Shown: one piece after another, positions 24,240-36,094 of the stretch
Numbering within the stretch: the first letter of the stretch is position 1
Layout of the letters: every line of letters begins with the position of its first letter
Assembly: GCA_019321725.1 (NCBI GenBank)
Contig: CM033114.1
Span: 17,650,278 to 17,714,277 of the forward strand
Length of the DNA stretch: 64,000 nucleotides
Origin: Paulownia fortunei
Lineage: Eukaryota; Streptophyta; Magnoliopsida; Lamiales; Paulowniaceae
Direction: 5' to 3'
Notes under the pieces: model-generated
The model's database searches: none
Told to the model about the DNA's origin: nothing
Seen by the model: only the letters and a program-made list of their open reading frames with translations
Position numbers and translations under genes: made by a program

Positions 24240-25893
24240 ACATGTAGTGTGTAGTGTGTACTTATGTTAAAGATAAGTTTATATATAATATATTATATTA
24301 TATTTTCTTAGTAGTTAAGTTATTATAACACACACCACACAAACACAAGGTTAAAACACCTCATAGTGCACGACAGCAAAGGAAAGCAAAAGAGAAGAAA
24401 AAAAGAAAAGAAAAGATAGGGTGTTCCAACAAATTTCAACAGTAGGAATTTGAAGAAATTTTGGGTTAGTCCCTTTTAATTTTTATACGGATAAACAAAT
24501 ATGTTTATACCGTTTATTTCTAATTTAAAAGAAAGTTTTTAATCCAAGTTAATTAGTTATCTACCTGTGAGACAATACCTTTAATTTGAAATTAGTTAAA
24601 ATTATTTGATTTTATCATCTTGTAGTAATTGGATGATGAAGTTAATTAAATTGAGGGATTAATTACAGGATTATAATGTATCAATTAAATAATATTAGAA
24701 TAAATTCAAGATGAGAAATTAAGGTATTTAAAAAGTTTTGATTGGGGTGAAATATAAAAATTTTAAGGTTTGATTGTTACTTAATTAAATTTAAGATTTA
24801 AGATCCCTTATAAGATTTGGTATAGAAACCCATTAATTAAGAATGAAAATTAATACGTTATATTTTTACAGGCAGCCTTATATCTAAAGCTAGGGAGGAG
24901 AATCTCGTTAATTTTCAGTAGGATATCAAAGGTAAAAGGTAAGTAAAAATCCATTTACAACTACAATATATGGACATAGTATTTTGTGCATTATCTATAT
25001 TAAATTTGAGCCTTGTGTATTGATGTGTGTATTGTGAGTATTATACATACCTTATAGTGCATATGTTGCTTGGATGATGGGACATATGATCTATTATGTC
25101 ATTGGATATGCCATTCATCAGCATTTATATGTCCATGCATAACACGTGCTCACAGTTGAGGTTTTTGGCACGCATGACATTATTTTCAAAAAGAAAATAT
25201 TTTGGTTGGCCACTACTAGTATACCGACGCCCATGTGTGGCTTATTTATATGAGCCGCGAATATTACTTCTCGGAGGATCATAGGGATTGATAGGGGGTG
25301 TGCCTCTGGTGGTCACGAGAGGATGGACCATTTGACTATGCCTTATTGACGCCGCTAGAGGGAAGACTTCTGGAGGGTCACAGAGGAAGACAGGGGGTGG
25401 ACCTCTGGTGATCCCAGGAGATGGCCCCGGACTATGTCGATCTGTTTATGGCCATATAATTATTGATATTGTTGAGAGCTCTATCCGGTACATAGTAGGT
25501 GGGCCAAGGGCCCAGTGATGAAAAATGATTTTGAATGAACTATTTTTATTCATAAGTTTGCATTCTTGTCATGATTTCATAGAAATGCATTGCATTTATG
25601 TTGGATTATTCTTCAGCATGCATGATTTTCATTTATTGAGCATTAGCTCACGTAGTTCATGCATTGTAGGTGACTTTAATGTTACTTGAAGCCACTGACT
25701 TACTAAGCGAGCGGCTGGAGCTTCTACAAGTTCTGAGGATCAGTGTACATGGATGACGACCTGTTAGGCTGGTAGTTAACTTATTTAATTTTGGAGTTTA
25801 TTGTGTTAGATTTTGGGATTTGTACTGTGTGTTATTTTTAAAACTTTTCTATGCATGGGTATGTAAATGTTATGGTTGTTATGGGTCCTCTAC

Positions 25894-25932
<39 letters not shown>

Positions 25933-26078
25933 TTTGTGAGTGAGAATAATAGTTTATTATTTATTATGCTGTTACAGGAAAAATACATAAAAAAAATTGT
26001 ACATGCACACAGGATTTATCATGTCAAAATTATTATATCTATAAATATATATGTGTGTGTAGTATTGGGGATGTTACA
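23508..26078 (+). mobile_element. Solo LTR nested in gypsy D, 5-bp target duplication TGTAT
   Basis: Flanked by TGTAT at 23503-23507 and 26079-26083, the 5-bp duplication expected of LTR retrotransposons. Ends are TTTAATACCC (for an original TGTAATACCC) and GGGATGTTACA, a good inverted pair of the type found on plant chromoviral LTRs. There is no primer binding site, internal domain or second LTR, so it is a solo LTR left by recombination. It is 2,571 bp, long but possible for this group. Interior is AT-rich with microsatellites (AAT run at 23830-23857; TA runs at 24,190-24,235 and 25,901-25,930). The strand is given by the TGTAAYACCC start. Confidence 0.78.
23950..24300. repeat. TA-rich tandem repeats inside the solo LTR
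   Basis: Three imperfect copies of a block combining a TA/CATATA run, GTATACA, TATGTTAAGG(G/A)TAAACATATA and ATATTGTGTAGTAT, spaced about 90-110 bases. Units vary mainly in the length of the TA run. Confidence 0.65.
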
Positions 26079-26083
26079 TGTAT

Positions 26084-26775
26084 CAACACAAATACCTCTA
26101 GCGGAGAAAATAGAAGAATATTGGGATGTTAGTTTGCTAAGTAATGAAGAGATTGAAACTGTCTTGTGGATTAAACAACTAATGAAGGATGAACAAGAGG
26201 TATCTACACAAATACCTTTAGCGGAGAATAGAGAAGATTAAGAAAATGTTCATCCAAGAGCATCTCAAAATCCATCACTCAAAGTTTCTTCTCCCTATCT
26301 TCTACAAAATAACAAACATATATCAAATGTTGTGGAGGATCATACGGGGATCTCATTACACAAGTATGAAGTGGAGGATTACAAATTGGTAGATTGCTCA
26401 TTAAAGCATTATATGATGGGAAATGAAGGTCTACTTGAGGATGTTGATAAATCTATCCATTTAGATTTCATCATCTCTCACATTGAAAATGATAGAAACA
26501 TCTATCTCACACAAAGAGAACTATTTTTGGTCATTGGGCATCCACTCAACAATAAAAATAAGGCACTTGATGCCATGCCGATTATGCTCAATATGCTTAT
26601 GTTTGGGGATCATCTACACTTCTGGAGCATACAAAGGCATGGCATGAGAAACACTTATTCTTGGACCTCGGTTGAGCAAAGAAGAAGTCCGACTGAAAAC
26701 TATAAATTAAGCGCTTCTTGGGAGGCAACCCAAGTGTTTTACAATTTTTTTCTTTCTTATTTAGTTGTTTAGTAG
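26084..26775 (+). pseudogene. Gypsy D interior reading frame with internal repeat
   Basis: Resumes the frame cut at 23,507. A unit of about 40 residues is present twice: LLSEEEIETIL (before the solo LTR) followed by VSTQIPLAEKIEEYWDVS, then LLSNEEIETVLWIKQLMKDE and VSTQIPLAENRED. A second open piece (26,332-26,772) gives MEDHTGISLHKYEVEDYKLV and QRELFLVIGHPLNNKNKALD. I recognise no domain in it; position matches the region after gag in Athila-like elements. The bases near 26,709-26,735 (AAGCGCTTCTTGGGAGGCAA then CCCAAG) match a stretch widely conserved in plant gypsy elements of this kind. Confidence 0.5.
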
Positions 26776-28088
26776 TCATTTTTTTATCTTTTAGTTTGAT
26801 GAACTTTTTTTGTTTTCATTTTAGGATTCAATTCAAGTTTGGGGGAGGATTTGTAAAATAAGGAGTGATATGCCACCAACTAATGAATACACATCCATCA
26901 CTATTCTAGAAGAGGATGATGATTAAGTTGATATCCATCAATTTGAAAATTGATGAATATTTTGCTTATGTATGTGCTTGACTCTTGTGGCAATTTTTAT
27001 CTTTCTCATAATCCTTTGACATATTGAGCACATAACCTTGAACATTTGGATTTTCTGCTTACTTAGAAAAAGTTTATGTGAACTTAATATATTTTTTGCG
27101 ATTTCATATAATTCTAGAACTTGTTTGATTGTCACTCGAGGCGAAATTCTAGGCTACATAATATTAGGGAAGTGATTTAGGCCATTTTGGACCGTTTTAG
27201 CCTTTCAAACCACCTTGTTTATGATGCATAATCCCTAGTGTCCATTGAGCCTAATGAGTCATTTTTTTGTCACCCTACAAATCAACTTCAACTAATGAAT
27301 TTTTTTTTTATCTTACATATTACCCCACACTCAGCTCATTGCTATTCTAGTAACATCATTTTGAGCATTGAAAGTGGTTTAAAAAAATGGCAAAGAGAGA
27401 TGGCGATTTGTACAAAACTCCCAAAAAAAATGTGTCAAGAAATTTGAGAAAAGAGTGCAACACCCATTGTTTATAAAAACAAATATGTTTGGGGGTGTAG
27501 CACTTCAAAATATATATATATATTTATATATATGTGAAAAAAATGGAAGTTTAACGAATAAAGTGGTGTGACAAATCAAAAGAAGAAAGGTTCATGAAGG
27601 TGTGAGACGGAAAATGTGGTAGTGCTCATCAACAAGGTTCTAGAATAGTTGTGTGTTATGAGTAATTTGAGCTATTATATTGTCTTTTATCCTACCATTA
27701 CCTTAGCCATACATTACAAGCTTTCAAAGTTCTAATGATCCTTGATGTTGTGTTAGTCTACATTAGTGGAGAGTGACATGAAAAACAAGCCTATGGAATT
27801 CTAAAACACATAAATAAGAGGTCAATAATTTTGTTGTGAGTTTGCAAAACAAATTTGAGTAACAAAAAGTTAAGTGTAAGAGGCTACACACACACACTCA
27901 AAGGATTTAAAGATGGATAAATTTGGCACTTGAGTTAAAATCGTGCATTTTTATGATATTTTGAGATTTTCTTGAGTTATAAACTCACAACATTTTTTGA
28001 AACTCATTTGGTTAGTAGGTTTAATTATCACTTGTTATTTTACTTATTTTATTTCTTTTTTTTGCTCGACAACTAGCAAAATGTTAAG

Positions 28089-28100
28089 TTTGGGGGTATT
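28089..28100 (+). other. Polypurine tract of gypsy element D
   Basis: TTTGGGGGTATT directly before the 3' LTR start TGATGAGTGG, preceded by AAG. Typical position and composition for gypsy plus-strand priming. A similar GTTTGGGGGTG lies at about 27,487 but has no LTR after it. Confidence 0.7.
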
Positions 28101-29359
28101 TGATGAGTGGATTTTATACCCATTAATTAAGTATCATTTGCTTAACTTTTTGTTTAATTTTTGAGATTTTTGTGAGTTTTATTGTTGTTTTTAATATTTA
28201 TTTTGTTGATTTGAAGATGAAGGAAGAATGTCACTTAGATGTACTAAAATCTACATTTATCTTACATTTTTCAAAAAAAAAAAAAACGACCTATGAACAG
28301 TAGCGCCTAGGCGCTGCCGCTACTAGAAAATGGTTCCAGTCCAGAATGTGCAACGCTTAGGCGCTGCCAACCGGGCAAGTAAAGGTAAAATAGTATTTTG
28401 CCCTCTTTAGAGCATCTCCTATCAACTTTAAGTATTTCAAAAGCCTCCAAGGGTAAAAAATAGGATTTTGAGAGAGAGGAAGAGACGAGAAGAGTGAAAG
28501 CAAGCTAAGAAACAAGAAGGAGATGAGAAGAAGATGAGAATTCTTCCATGATTTGTGAAGAAGACATCAACAAGGGAAGAAATTCGTCCTTTTTCTAGTT
28601 TCATTTTATTTTCCTCTTTCTTTCTTTTATTAATGTATGAATGTTGTTAATTTGTATTTCATTTTTATCATCATGAACTAATTTATTTTTCTAGGGTTGC
28701 CATGTAATCTAATTATGATGTTTTGAATATTTGTATCAATTCAATTCTCAATTTATGTTCAAATTGAGTTTTCTACATTGCTCTTAATACTTTCAATTAC
28801 TTGGTCACTAATTAAATGTTTGCTAATCATATTGACTTGAGAGGTGATATATGTGGCTAGTTATATATATAGAAAATCATAAATTTTATATGAGATAGGA
28901 ATATACTTACATGATTTGTTTAGTCTTGTTGGAGATCCATAGAACCTAATAAATTATTGATTGTTGTAATTCACATAGGAATATAGTGGGTTAGCAATTG
29001 ATGATATTTTTATTAGACCTTAGGAGAGGCTAGTGGATAATTTAGGGATTCTCGACTATCACTTGAAAAATAAATTGAGATTGATGCGATAAATTACTCA
29101 ATTCGTATTAATTATGGTGAAATCATAATCCTACACTTTTAAGTTAGTGAATTTTATCTTTAAATGCTTTTTATCATTAATTTAGTTTAGTTGAATTTAA
29201 TTTAGAAACAAAAACACAAAAATGCATTTATTCAAATAAAATTAGAGTTAACATAATTTTGGTAATTAATAATTCAACAATCCTCATGGAAATGATAATT
29301 TATTCATCACTTTATTACTTGTATACGATAATGTGCACTTGGGTTCACGAAAATTCGCA
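28101..29359 (+). repeat. 3' LTR of gypsy element D
   Basis: Complete LTR with start TGATGAGTGGATTTTATACC and end TTCGCA. Compared with the 5' LTR it has about 50 extra bases at 28,319-28,368 between two copies of AGGCGCTGCC, and a perfect 12-bp palindrome GCGCCTAGGCGC at 28303-28314. Scattered base differences from the 5' LTR show that the insertion is not recent. Confidence 0.88.
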
Positions 29360-29362
29360 AGA

Positions 29363-30452
29363 ATTATATTGACTGGGCTTGCAACAACGGATAAGAGTTC
29401 AAAACTTAGAATTCACTAATTAGTCAAGTGAATCTGATAGACTTTAAATAGGAAATGTTCAAAGCAAAAGCTACATATCTCGATATATTATTTTTCAAAT
29501 AGTATTAGTCTTCGTATTTCTAAACTTTTATCGACTTCTTCCATTCATATAAGAGATAATAAAGTGTGAAATGGAAAAGTCTCTCAATTTGTAGAAAAGC
29601 TTAAAAGTTTTAAGCATGTGTCTTTTAAATTCCCACATGGGAAAATAGAAGCAAAGTTAGTTTATTTATATAGAATTTCACATGAGAGAGTAGTAAAAAT
29701 GTGATACTCTCTTTGTGGTATACACTAGTGGATCTTGGCAAGTTTTAGCTAGGTTCAAGAAGCTACGAGACTGGTGTGAAGTACCACCCAAGCCCATACA
29801 CAAGGTTGCATTGGGTGATTTAGAACACACTTTGCACTTGCACATTAGCATTGTCGTGAAGAGATGAATTTTTTTCTTATAAATGGAACCAAAGTGGTGG
29901 TGGCATAGTGAATATATTAAGAGGCGTACATGTGGCATAATACCATGTTGGGTGCCAAATGGTTATGACCAGATATGCAAGTACTGATAAGGCTCGAGTG
30001 AAGGGTTGTACTTGGTCCTTAACGGTGGCGAGGCACACAGTGACTAGACACCTCATTTCGAGTGACATAGGTGTATGGTAAGGTTGTGGACCTTCATGGA
30101 AAATGTGATCCGAACTACTAAATCAAGATCAGATCTCAAAAGATGCGATCCAACGATCCAGATTGATCCGAATAAAACAACATGGCTAATCATGGGACAC
30201 TTGACAGTTTATAAATAAACCCTTTCTAATTCATTTCAACTGACTTCAAATCAATTCAAGATTTCTCTCTTCTTTGTCTTAAAGCTTTTTTAAGATAATT
30301 TTTTATTATTTTAGAATTCATTTGTTATTCTTTGTAAAAGAATACAATCTAGTTTTTAGTTCAATCGACAAGAAGAGTATAGTGCTATACTAATTCTTGT
30401 AAAAGTGTTGTATTTTAGAAGATAAATGTCCAAGTTCTTGTTAACACTTGTG
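29363..30452 (+). mobile_element. Probable copia C 3' LTR, right part, with 365-bp duplicate of 21111-21475
   Basis: Positions 29363-29733 repeat 21111-21475 with a few differences. Beyond 29,733 comes a second TATA-like box (GTTTATAAATAAACCC, near 30,210) and an R/U5-like stretch ending CTTGTTAACA near 30,452, which could be the LTR end. No gene is seen; reading frames on the minus strand at 29,678-30,068 carry no known motif. The right boundary is tentative. Confidence 0.5.
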
Positions 30453-30719
30453 TAGGGGGTAAATTTATTTTAAGAAAATTCGTTTAGTGCATACCTCACT
30501 TCAGTTCTAATTGTATTAAATCTCTTTTGACAATAATAGAATAAAATTACCAATAAAAAGTTAAGTTAATTGAGTTGGCATTCATATTTTCTCACTTCAA
30601 ATATTCAGTAAAATAATTGTGTAATCTCTTGTGTTACACACCGAAGTCCATACTTAAAGTGTTAAAGAATATTTGAAATATTTTTTCCTTGCTAATAAGT
30701 ATTTGGTAGCCAATATTAA

Positions 30720-31063
30720 GAGGGTGTTTAAGTTAGCTCCTTAAAACATCTTATAAAATATATGAAAAAATATTTAAGAAAGGAATTAATAAGCTCCAAA
30801 AATCATATGTTAAATCCTCTAAGCTCTTTTTAAAAAGTAATGAGTTCTAACTTATTTTTATTATCCTAACAAACTTCTTAATTTTGACAATAATAATTAT
30901 AAAATTATAATTATTAATATTCCATGGCTAAATAATTTTTATTTTATTCAAAGACTTAAGAACTTAATTTTAAGATAAGACCAATATCTTATAAACTCCA
31001 AAAATATGTTATAATAAACAGGAGCTTACAAATATTTTTAAATAAGTTTTACCAAACATTCTC
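30720..31063. mobile_element. MITE-like element, copy 1
   Basis: Left end GAGGGTGTTTAAGTTAGCTCC, right end (reverse complement) GAGAATGTTTGGTAAAACTT, about 340 bp, AT-rich, no coding. Interior words (AAGCTC, CCAAAAATATGTT, ATCTTATAA) recur in 35743-36094, so the two are copies of one family. The (G/A)TGTTTGG terminal start suggests a hAT-type MITE; target duplication not resolved. Confidence 0.5.
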
Positions 31064-31304
31064 TGTATTGTTTTTTTTTTTTTTTTTTTTTAATCTGCCA
31101 AATTATTCTGTGGGGTCGGATATTTTGTCTTTTATGAAAACGAAGTCCATCCGATTTCAAATTCCTCTGAAAAAGGTCAAGTTCCATTAAGGTTAAATTG
31201 GCCCATTTATATATCCAGATGCGACCAACCATTAGGCTGCAAAAAAAGGGCCGTTGTTTTAACCCAACTCTTCAGGCCAAGCATATTATGCAAACTCGTG
31301 CATA

Positions 31305-31786
31305 GGTTTGTCAATGTGGGTTGAATCTTGGTCCAAGTTCGAGTCGATTTAGATTCTACTAGGATGTAGTTTTGTAACAAATTAAGAATTCAAGTCCGAA
31401 TTTGATTAAAAGTATTTGAATATAAATGGATTCGATATTACATAATCAAGTTTAAATTGGGATCTAACTCCAATGACTTCAACTAATCTTAGATACTTTA
31501 TTTAAACGAACACTACTTTATTTTTTTTATATTTGAAGTTGCAATTGTATAAAGATAATTATCAATGATATTTTGATTTTAAATTGTTTAAATAAATATT
31601 AGTTTTTTGTTAGGTAATTCAGATCCAAATCCAAATTCGAATTCTTGGACTTTTATCGAGTTCAGATCAAGTTAAAACCCTAAGAATCCGGCAGAATGTG
31701 GACCTGGACTCTTGTAGAATTTTAGATTAGTCGGATTCATGTTGGATCCAGAGGAAACTGGCCCAAATTTAGCTCATTGACAATTA
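31305..31786. mobile_element. Candidate non-autonomous element with GTCAATG ends
   Basis: Left end TTTGTCAATGTGGGTTGAAT and right end (reverse complement) ATTGTCAATGAGCTAAATTT share GTCAATG and more; about 480 bp. The interior holds GGATCC/GAATTC-rich text in both directions, as in plant hAT-type elements. No coding and no clear target duplication. Confidence 0.4.
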
Positions 31787-32959
31787 TACTTTGTGAACGG
31801 GTTGGGTTTGAATGGAATTTGATTGGATCCAACTTGAATTTAGTTATCAAAATTTTCTATCTAAATCATTATTTGAATCTTTAATTGTGTGCTTCTTGAT
31901 CACCTTCATTCAAGATGAAAATTCAACATTACGTATGGTTTCATTTTCTAATATTTATTTGATCTTCTGAAAATTAAAATGTGTTTGGTAAGTTTTTTTG
32001 TTTTTTTGTTTTTTTTGCCTTTTTGGGTGGGGGGATGGTATTTTTATTTTCACAAAAAATTCCCAAAATGAATTTTTCATTTTCCCAAACCCTTCTCTCA
32101 TCTTTAATATCTTCTCATCAATTCATGTATGTGTGTGTGTGTGTATATATATATATCAATTTAAATAATAATATGTATATATACATTCCAATCATAATTT
32201 TAAAAAATATTTTTCAATCATTACCTTATTATAAAATATTATAAAATATTATAAAAATTTTGATGAATAAGACAAAAAATCTAAAATAAAAAATTATCAA
32301 TCATCCAAATTATATTTATTTTTTTATAAAAATACATCATATCATTATTTTTCAACAAACTCATTCAAATACATTTTCATTCCCCTTAAATTCCTTCGTC
32401 TCAATCTCAAAATATACTTCCCAAAAAATTTCTAACACCAAAAATATCATATACATTCCCCCACCTCACCCCCTCGCACCTTACAAATCCCATTAGTCAT
32501 AAATCCGACTGAATTGAATGAAAGTTCATCCAGCAAAAGGATGATAGTAATCTTTATATGAATGGTGAGTGTTAAAATTTCCCCTGTATCCTAATCCAAT
32601 TAGTATTTTTATTATTTTTCACTTATTCATCATTGGTTAATGTTATTATTACACTTTTCCCATGAAAAAATTATTATCCATCCGTTATTTCTTTTTCTTT
32701 TTTTCCGCCGGCAAAATGATGATTCACTCCTACACTCAGCATTGGACACAAATAAACAAGATAAAGCTATCCATACAAAAATCATATATGAACTCAAAAT
32801 CTCAAATTTTTAGACCCTGAAAATAAAGTTTCTTGACTTCAAGCCCCATAAAATTGTGGTTATTCATTTGAATTCATGCTAATTTCTTTACTATATTTAT
32901 GTAATCGTTCATTTTTTTTTTAATTGTTTACTCTAAAATAGGATTTTGTTATCCAGTTT
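31787..32959. other. AT-rich intergenic stretch
   Basis: No gene recognised. Contains a GT/TA microsatellite (32124-32158) and T-rich runs; a short frame beginning 31,981 is low-complexity Phe-rich translation of T runs. Confidence 0.5.
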
Positions 32960-33385
32960 TAGAAATTGTGTTTGAAATTAGTTTGATAATTAATTTAATT
33001 GAATTTGAATGAACTTTAATCGAATCGAACACGAATAACTTGATATTTTTATACATATTTCTTTATTTTTTTCAAGTCGAGCTCGAGGCAAGCTTTCGAA
33101 CACGAATTGAGTTCGAATAATTTGATCTTTTTGCACATATTTCTTTATTTTTTTCAAGTCGAGCTCGAGGCAAGCTTTCGAACACTAATTAAATTCGAAT
33201 AACTTGATATTTTTATACATATTTTTTTATTTTTTCACGTCGAGCTCGAGGCAAGCTTTAGAGCTTACCAAATAAAAAAATGTGTTCAATTTTGTGTTTG
33301 TTAAAATTAACGAAATAAGCTCAAACGAGCACAATCAATTTCGAATCGATTATTGAGTAATTTGATTTGTTTTTCAACCCTACTT
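32960..33385. repeat. Dispersed repeat R33, with three 82-bp tandem units
   Basis: Related to 62340-62660: both share TTTTAATCGAATCGAAC, GGATAACTTGAT or ATAACTTGATATTTTTATA, and an end with AATCAATTTC/AATCAATCTC, then TTATTTGATTTG-like text. In this copy the block beginning CGAATAACTTG (33032) is repeated at 33114 and 33196, an exact 82-base period, each with GTCGAGCTCGAGGCAAGCTT. The other copy has the block once. Class unknown, no coding. Confidence 0.6.
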
Positions 33386-34031
33386 AAAAATAAATAAAAT
33401 AATTAAGCAAAGTCTCTTACTAAATTATCACAAAATATGAAGAATATTTTTCTTTTTTATTTTTTTTGGGTAAATTAAAAAGTATCCATCAACCTCACAA
33501 GACAAACAGACATTTGAACACCAATCCTTGAAACCCAACCCAAATGGCCTAGCTGGATCCCAATGATCATTCTTTCACATATCTTTCTAAAAACCAATTA
33601 ATCCCATTGAATTTGGGAGGCACCTTTTTTTGCATTTCTTGAAATTGCAATAATTTTTATTTTTTTCAAGATAATAACAAAGAGCTTTACCAAGAAAAGA
33701 AAAGAAAAAAAAAAAAAAAAAACAATGTACGTGACATGATGATAACTTTAAGGATATACATATAGTTCACAATCAGAGGCAAATCATTTGATTTCACACA
33801 CTAACAACTTTAAACAAGACAAGTGGAATGCCCCATATGTGTAACCCCCCATTAATTCTCTATCATTGCACAATCCAATAAAACCAATGGTTTACCTTCA
33901 CCAATTTCACATCCATCATTCACTATCACCATTAACCAAAACCCCACTTATTAGTATGTGTAGTGTGTGTATGGATCACTTGAAGATTCTACTTCAAATT
34001 CGATTTTGTGTCATCGTCAATCATCAATCAA

Positions 34032-34105
34032 ATAATTTATACTGAGAAAGATTGATTAAACTAAAAGATAATTTATACTGAGAAAGATTAATTAAACTAA
34101 AAGAT
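34032..34105. repeat. 36-bp tandem duplication
   Basis: ATAATTTATACTGAGAAAGA and the following bases through AAACTAAAAG occur twice in a row (34032 and 34068) with one difference (GATTGATT versus GATTAATT). Recent small duplication in intergenic DNA. Confidence 0.85.
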
Positions 34106-35742
34106 AAGTGAATGATATAAAAATTTTCAGAGTGTTATTATATATATACGCACCGCGACATTTTGATTTTCAGAAAATTATTTTCTTTTTTTTGAATTAT
34201 GAATTTGGAAAAACATAGACTATAAATAGGAAGAAAGTGACAAATACATAATAAAACCCACTCATGAATTTCATGACATCAATCCCTTTCCATTACTACC
34301 CTTTTTGGATAAACCTTTAATTTTGGATCAAAGGTCAGAGTAGATTGCAACTTTGAATTGTCGTGGACAAAGTACCAAAGTGGCCTTTTTATGGTTGGTT
34401 TAATGCTAAAGGCCATGAGGCCACTTAGATAGGTCGTAATCAAATGGGGACAATTTTTTTTTTTTCAATTTTTTTTTAATGTCTATTGGCTTAAACAAAT
34501 AATGAAAAAAGAAATTAGGAAATTATTTTTTTTTGTATTGGGTGAATGTATTTGTAAGTCTCAGTATAATATGAACTTGAAAAAAATTAAACATTGAGTA
34601 TAATATATAAAGCAATATTAGTGTCGAATAGATAGCATAAAACTTTATGATGATACTTTGACCCAAAACCTATTAATTTATAATTCATTTCCATTAATTC
34701 AGTTGAATGTAGAATCTGAGTCTTTTATCAATCTCTACGTTCTTTAGTGAAAGATGTGAAGGCTTTATCAATCACTTAGACTATGGCTTTACATTTAAAG
34801 ATGATAACTAGACAAATTTAAATTCAAGTTTGTTGTTGTTCTTATCTATTTGGGGTGGATTTTAAAATTATAAATTATAAATAAGTATAACGGGTCTAAT
34901 ATATTCAACCCGTTGAGTTCAAGTTTTGAATATTTTAAAATTTAAATTTGATCAAACTCATTCAATTACTTTCTCCATAAACTATGTAAACGATATAATT
35001 GTGGATTCATATGGTTTCAAAATGAATCATTATTAGAAAAAAGTGTTAAATTCTTGTTTTAGGCATCTAGCCCTTGCAAATTGATAATTGTAATTTCTAA
35101 AAGATGATACACTTTCTCCATAAAGTGACTTTCATGAATTTGCATCTTTTCTTTCCATAACACACTTTTAACATATAATAGGTTGTCTCCAACTCTAATA
35201 AAAGACATTTTTTATCCCCGTCTTTTATTTTCACAAGGCAGTATTTCAGATATAGGTATTTTTTTACCTCATATTGCACGTATTTACATAAATATATCGT
35301 ATTCAAACAAAAAAAAAAGATAAAATAAATTGTTAGATAAGTAGCTTATATTTATAATCTAATTAGTTATAGGATCAATTAACCTTTAGTTGAAAAATTA
35401 ATTAATATTCTTTTTTAAAAACAAAAAAAAAAAAATCTCTTTTCGAAAAAGAGAAAGACACGAGAAGGTGTTAGACAACCTTTAGATGATATCATATACG
35501 GATCTTTAATGGGCCAATCTAATGTAGACCCAATAATAAAAGGCTCATACTTACATTCAACGCATGTAAGTAACAACTTTGTACTTCTAATTTCAGAACC
35601 CATCATAAAAAAGTTATGTCAAAATAAGTTTCATTAATTTATGTCATACCCCTCAAATATAGAAAGAGACTCAAATTAAGGAGTAAAAATTGCAAGCTAA
35701 TCATCTTTGTGATCGCTTTGCTACCTTATCTCTTTGTATGTA

Positions 35743-36094
35743 AGAAAGTGTTTGGTTGAGCTTATTAAATTATTAAAACAACTTATGATATGTTTGAAAG
35801 TTAATAAAATTTCTGTCTAGGAAAAAAAAAATTATAAACTCCCAAAATAAAACTTTAACTCCTTTAGAAAAAGCATTGAGTTCTTAATTTATTTAAAAAC
35901 TTAACAAACTCTTTTAATTTTATAAGTATAAAATATAAAATTACCGCTATTGATATTTTATAAGTTTCATGATTTTTTATATTACTCAAAAACTTCAACA
36001 ATCTTATTTTTAAAAATAAGATAAAAAATTTGATAAGGTCCAAAAATATGTTAAAAGATATTTTAAAATAAGCACTACAACTAACAACTATCTT
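35743..36094. mobile_element. MITE-like element, copy 2
   Basis: Starts GAAAGTGTTTGGTTGAGCTT at about 35743 and has the same interior words as 30720-31063 (GAGTTCTTAA, CTTAACAAACT, TCCAAAAATATGTTA). The right end is eroded. Non-coding, no clear target duplication. Confidence 0.45.

Larger units (their letters stand above)
21476..29359 (+). mobile_element. Gypsy element D, large and coding-poor (7.9 kb)
   Basis: Two direct LTRs (21476-22691 and 28101-29359), a tRNA-Asp-like primer binding site after the first, and GTTTGGGGGTATT before the second define a plus-strand Ty3/gypsy element. The interior shows a gag-like remnant, an Athila-type conserved stretch (26,709-26,735) and a degenerate frame, but no reverse transcriptase, RNase H or integrase motif was seen. 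Removing the solo LTR nested at 23508-26078 leaves about 5.3 kb, so it looks like a large non-autonomous derivative. The first about 8 bases of the 5' LTR (TGATGAGT) are missing at the left junction, and no normal 5-bp target duplication is visible. Confidence 0.85.
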
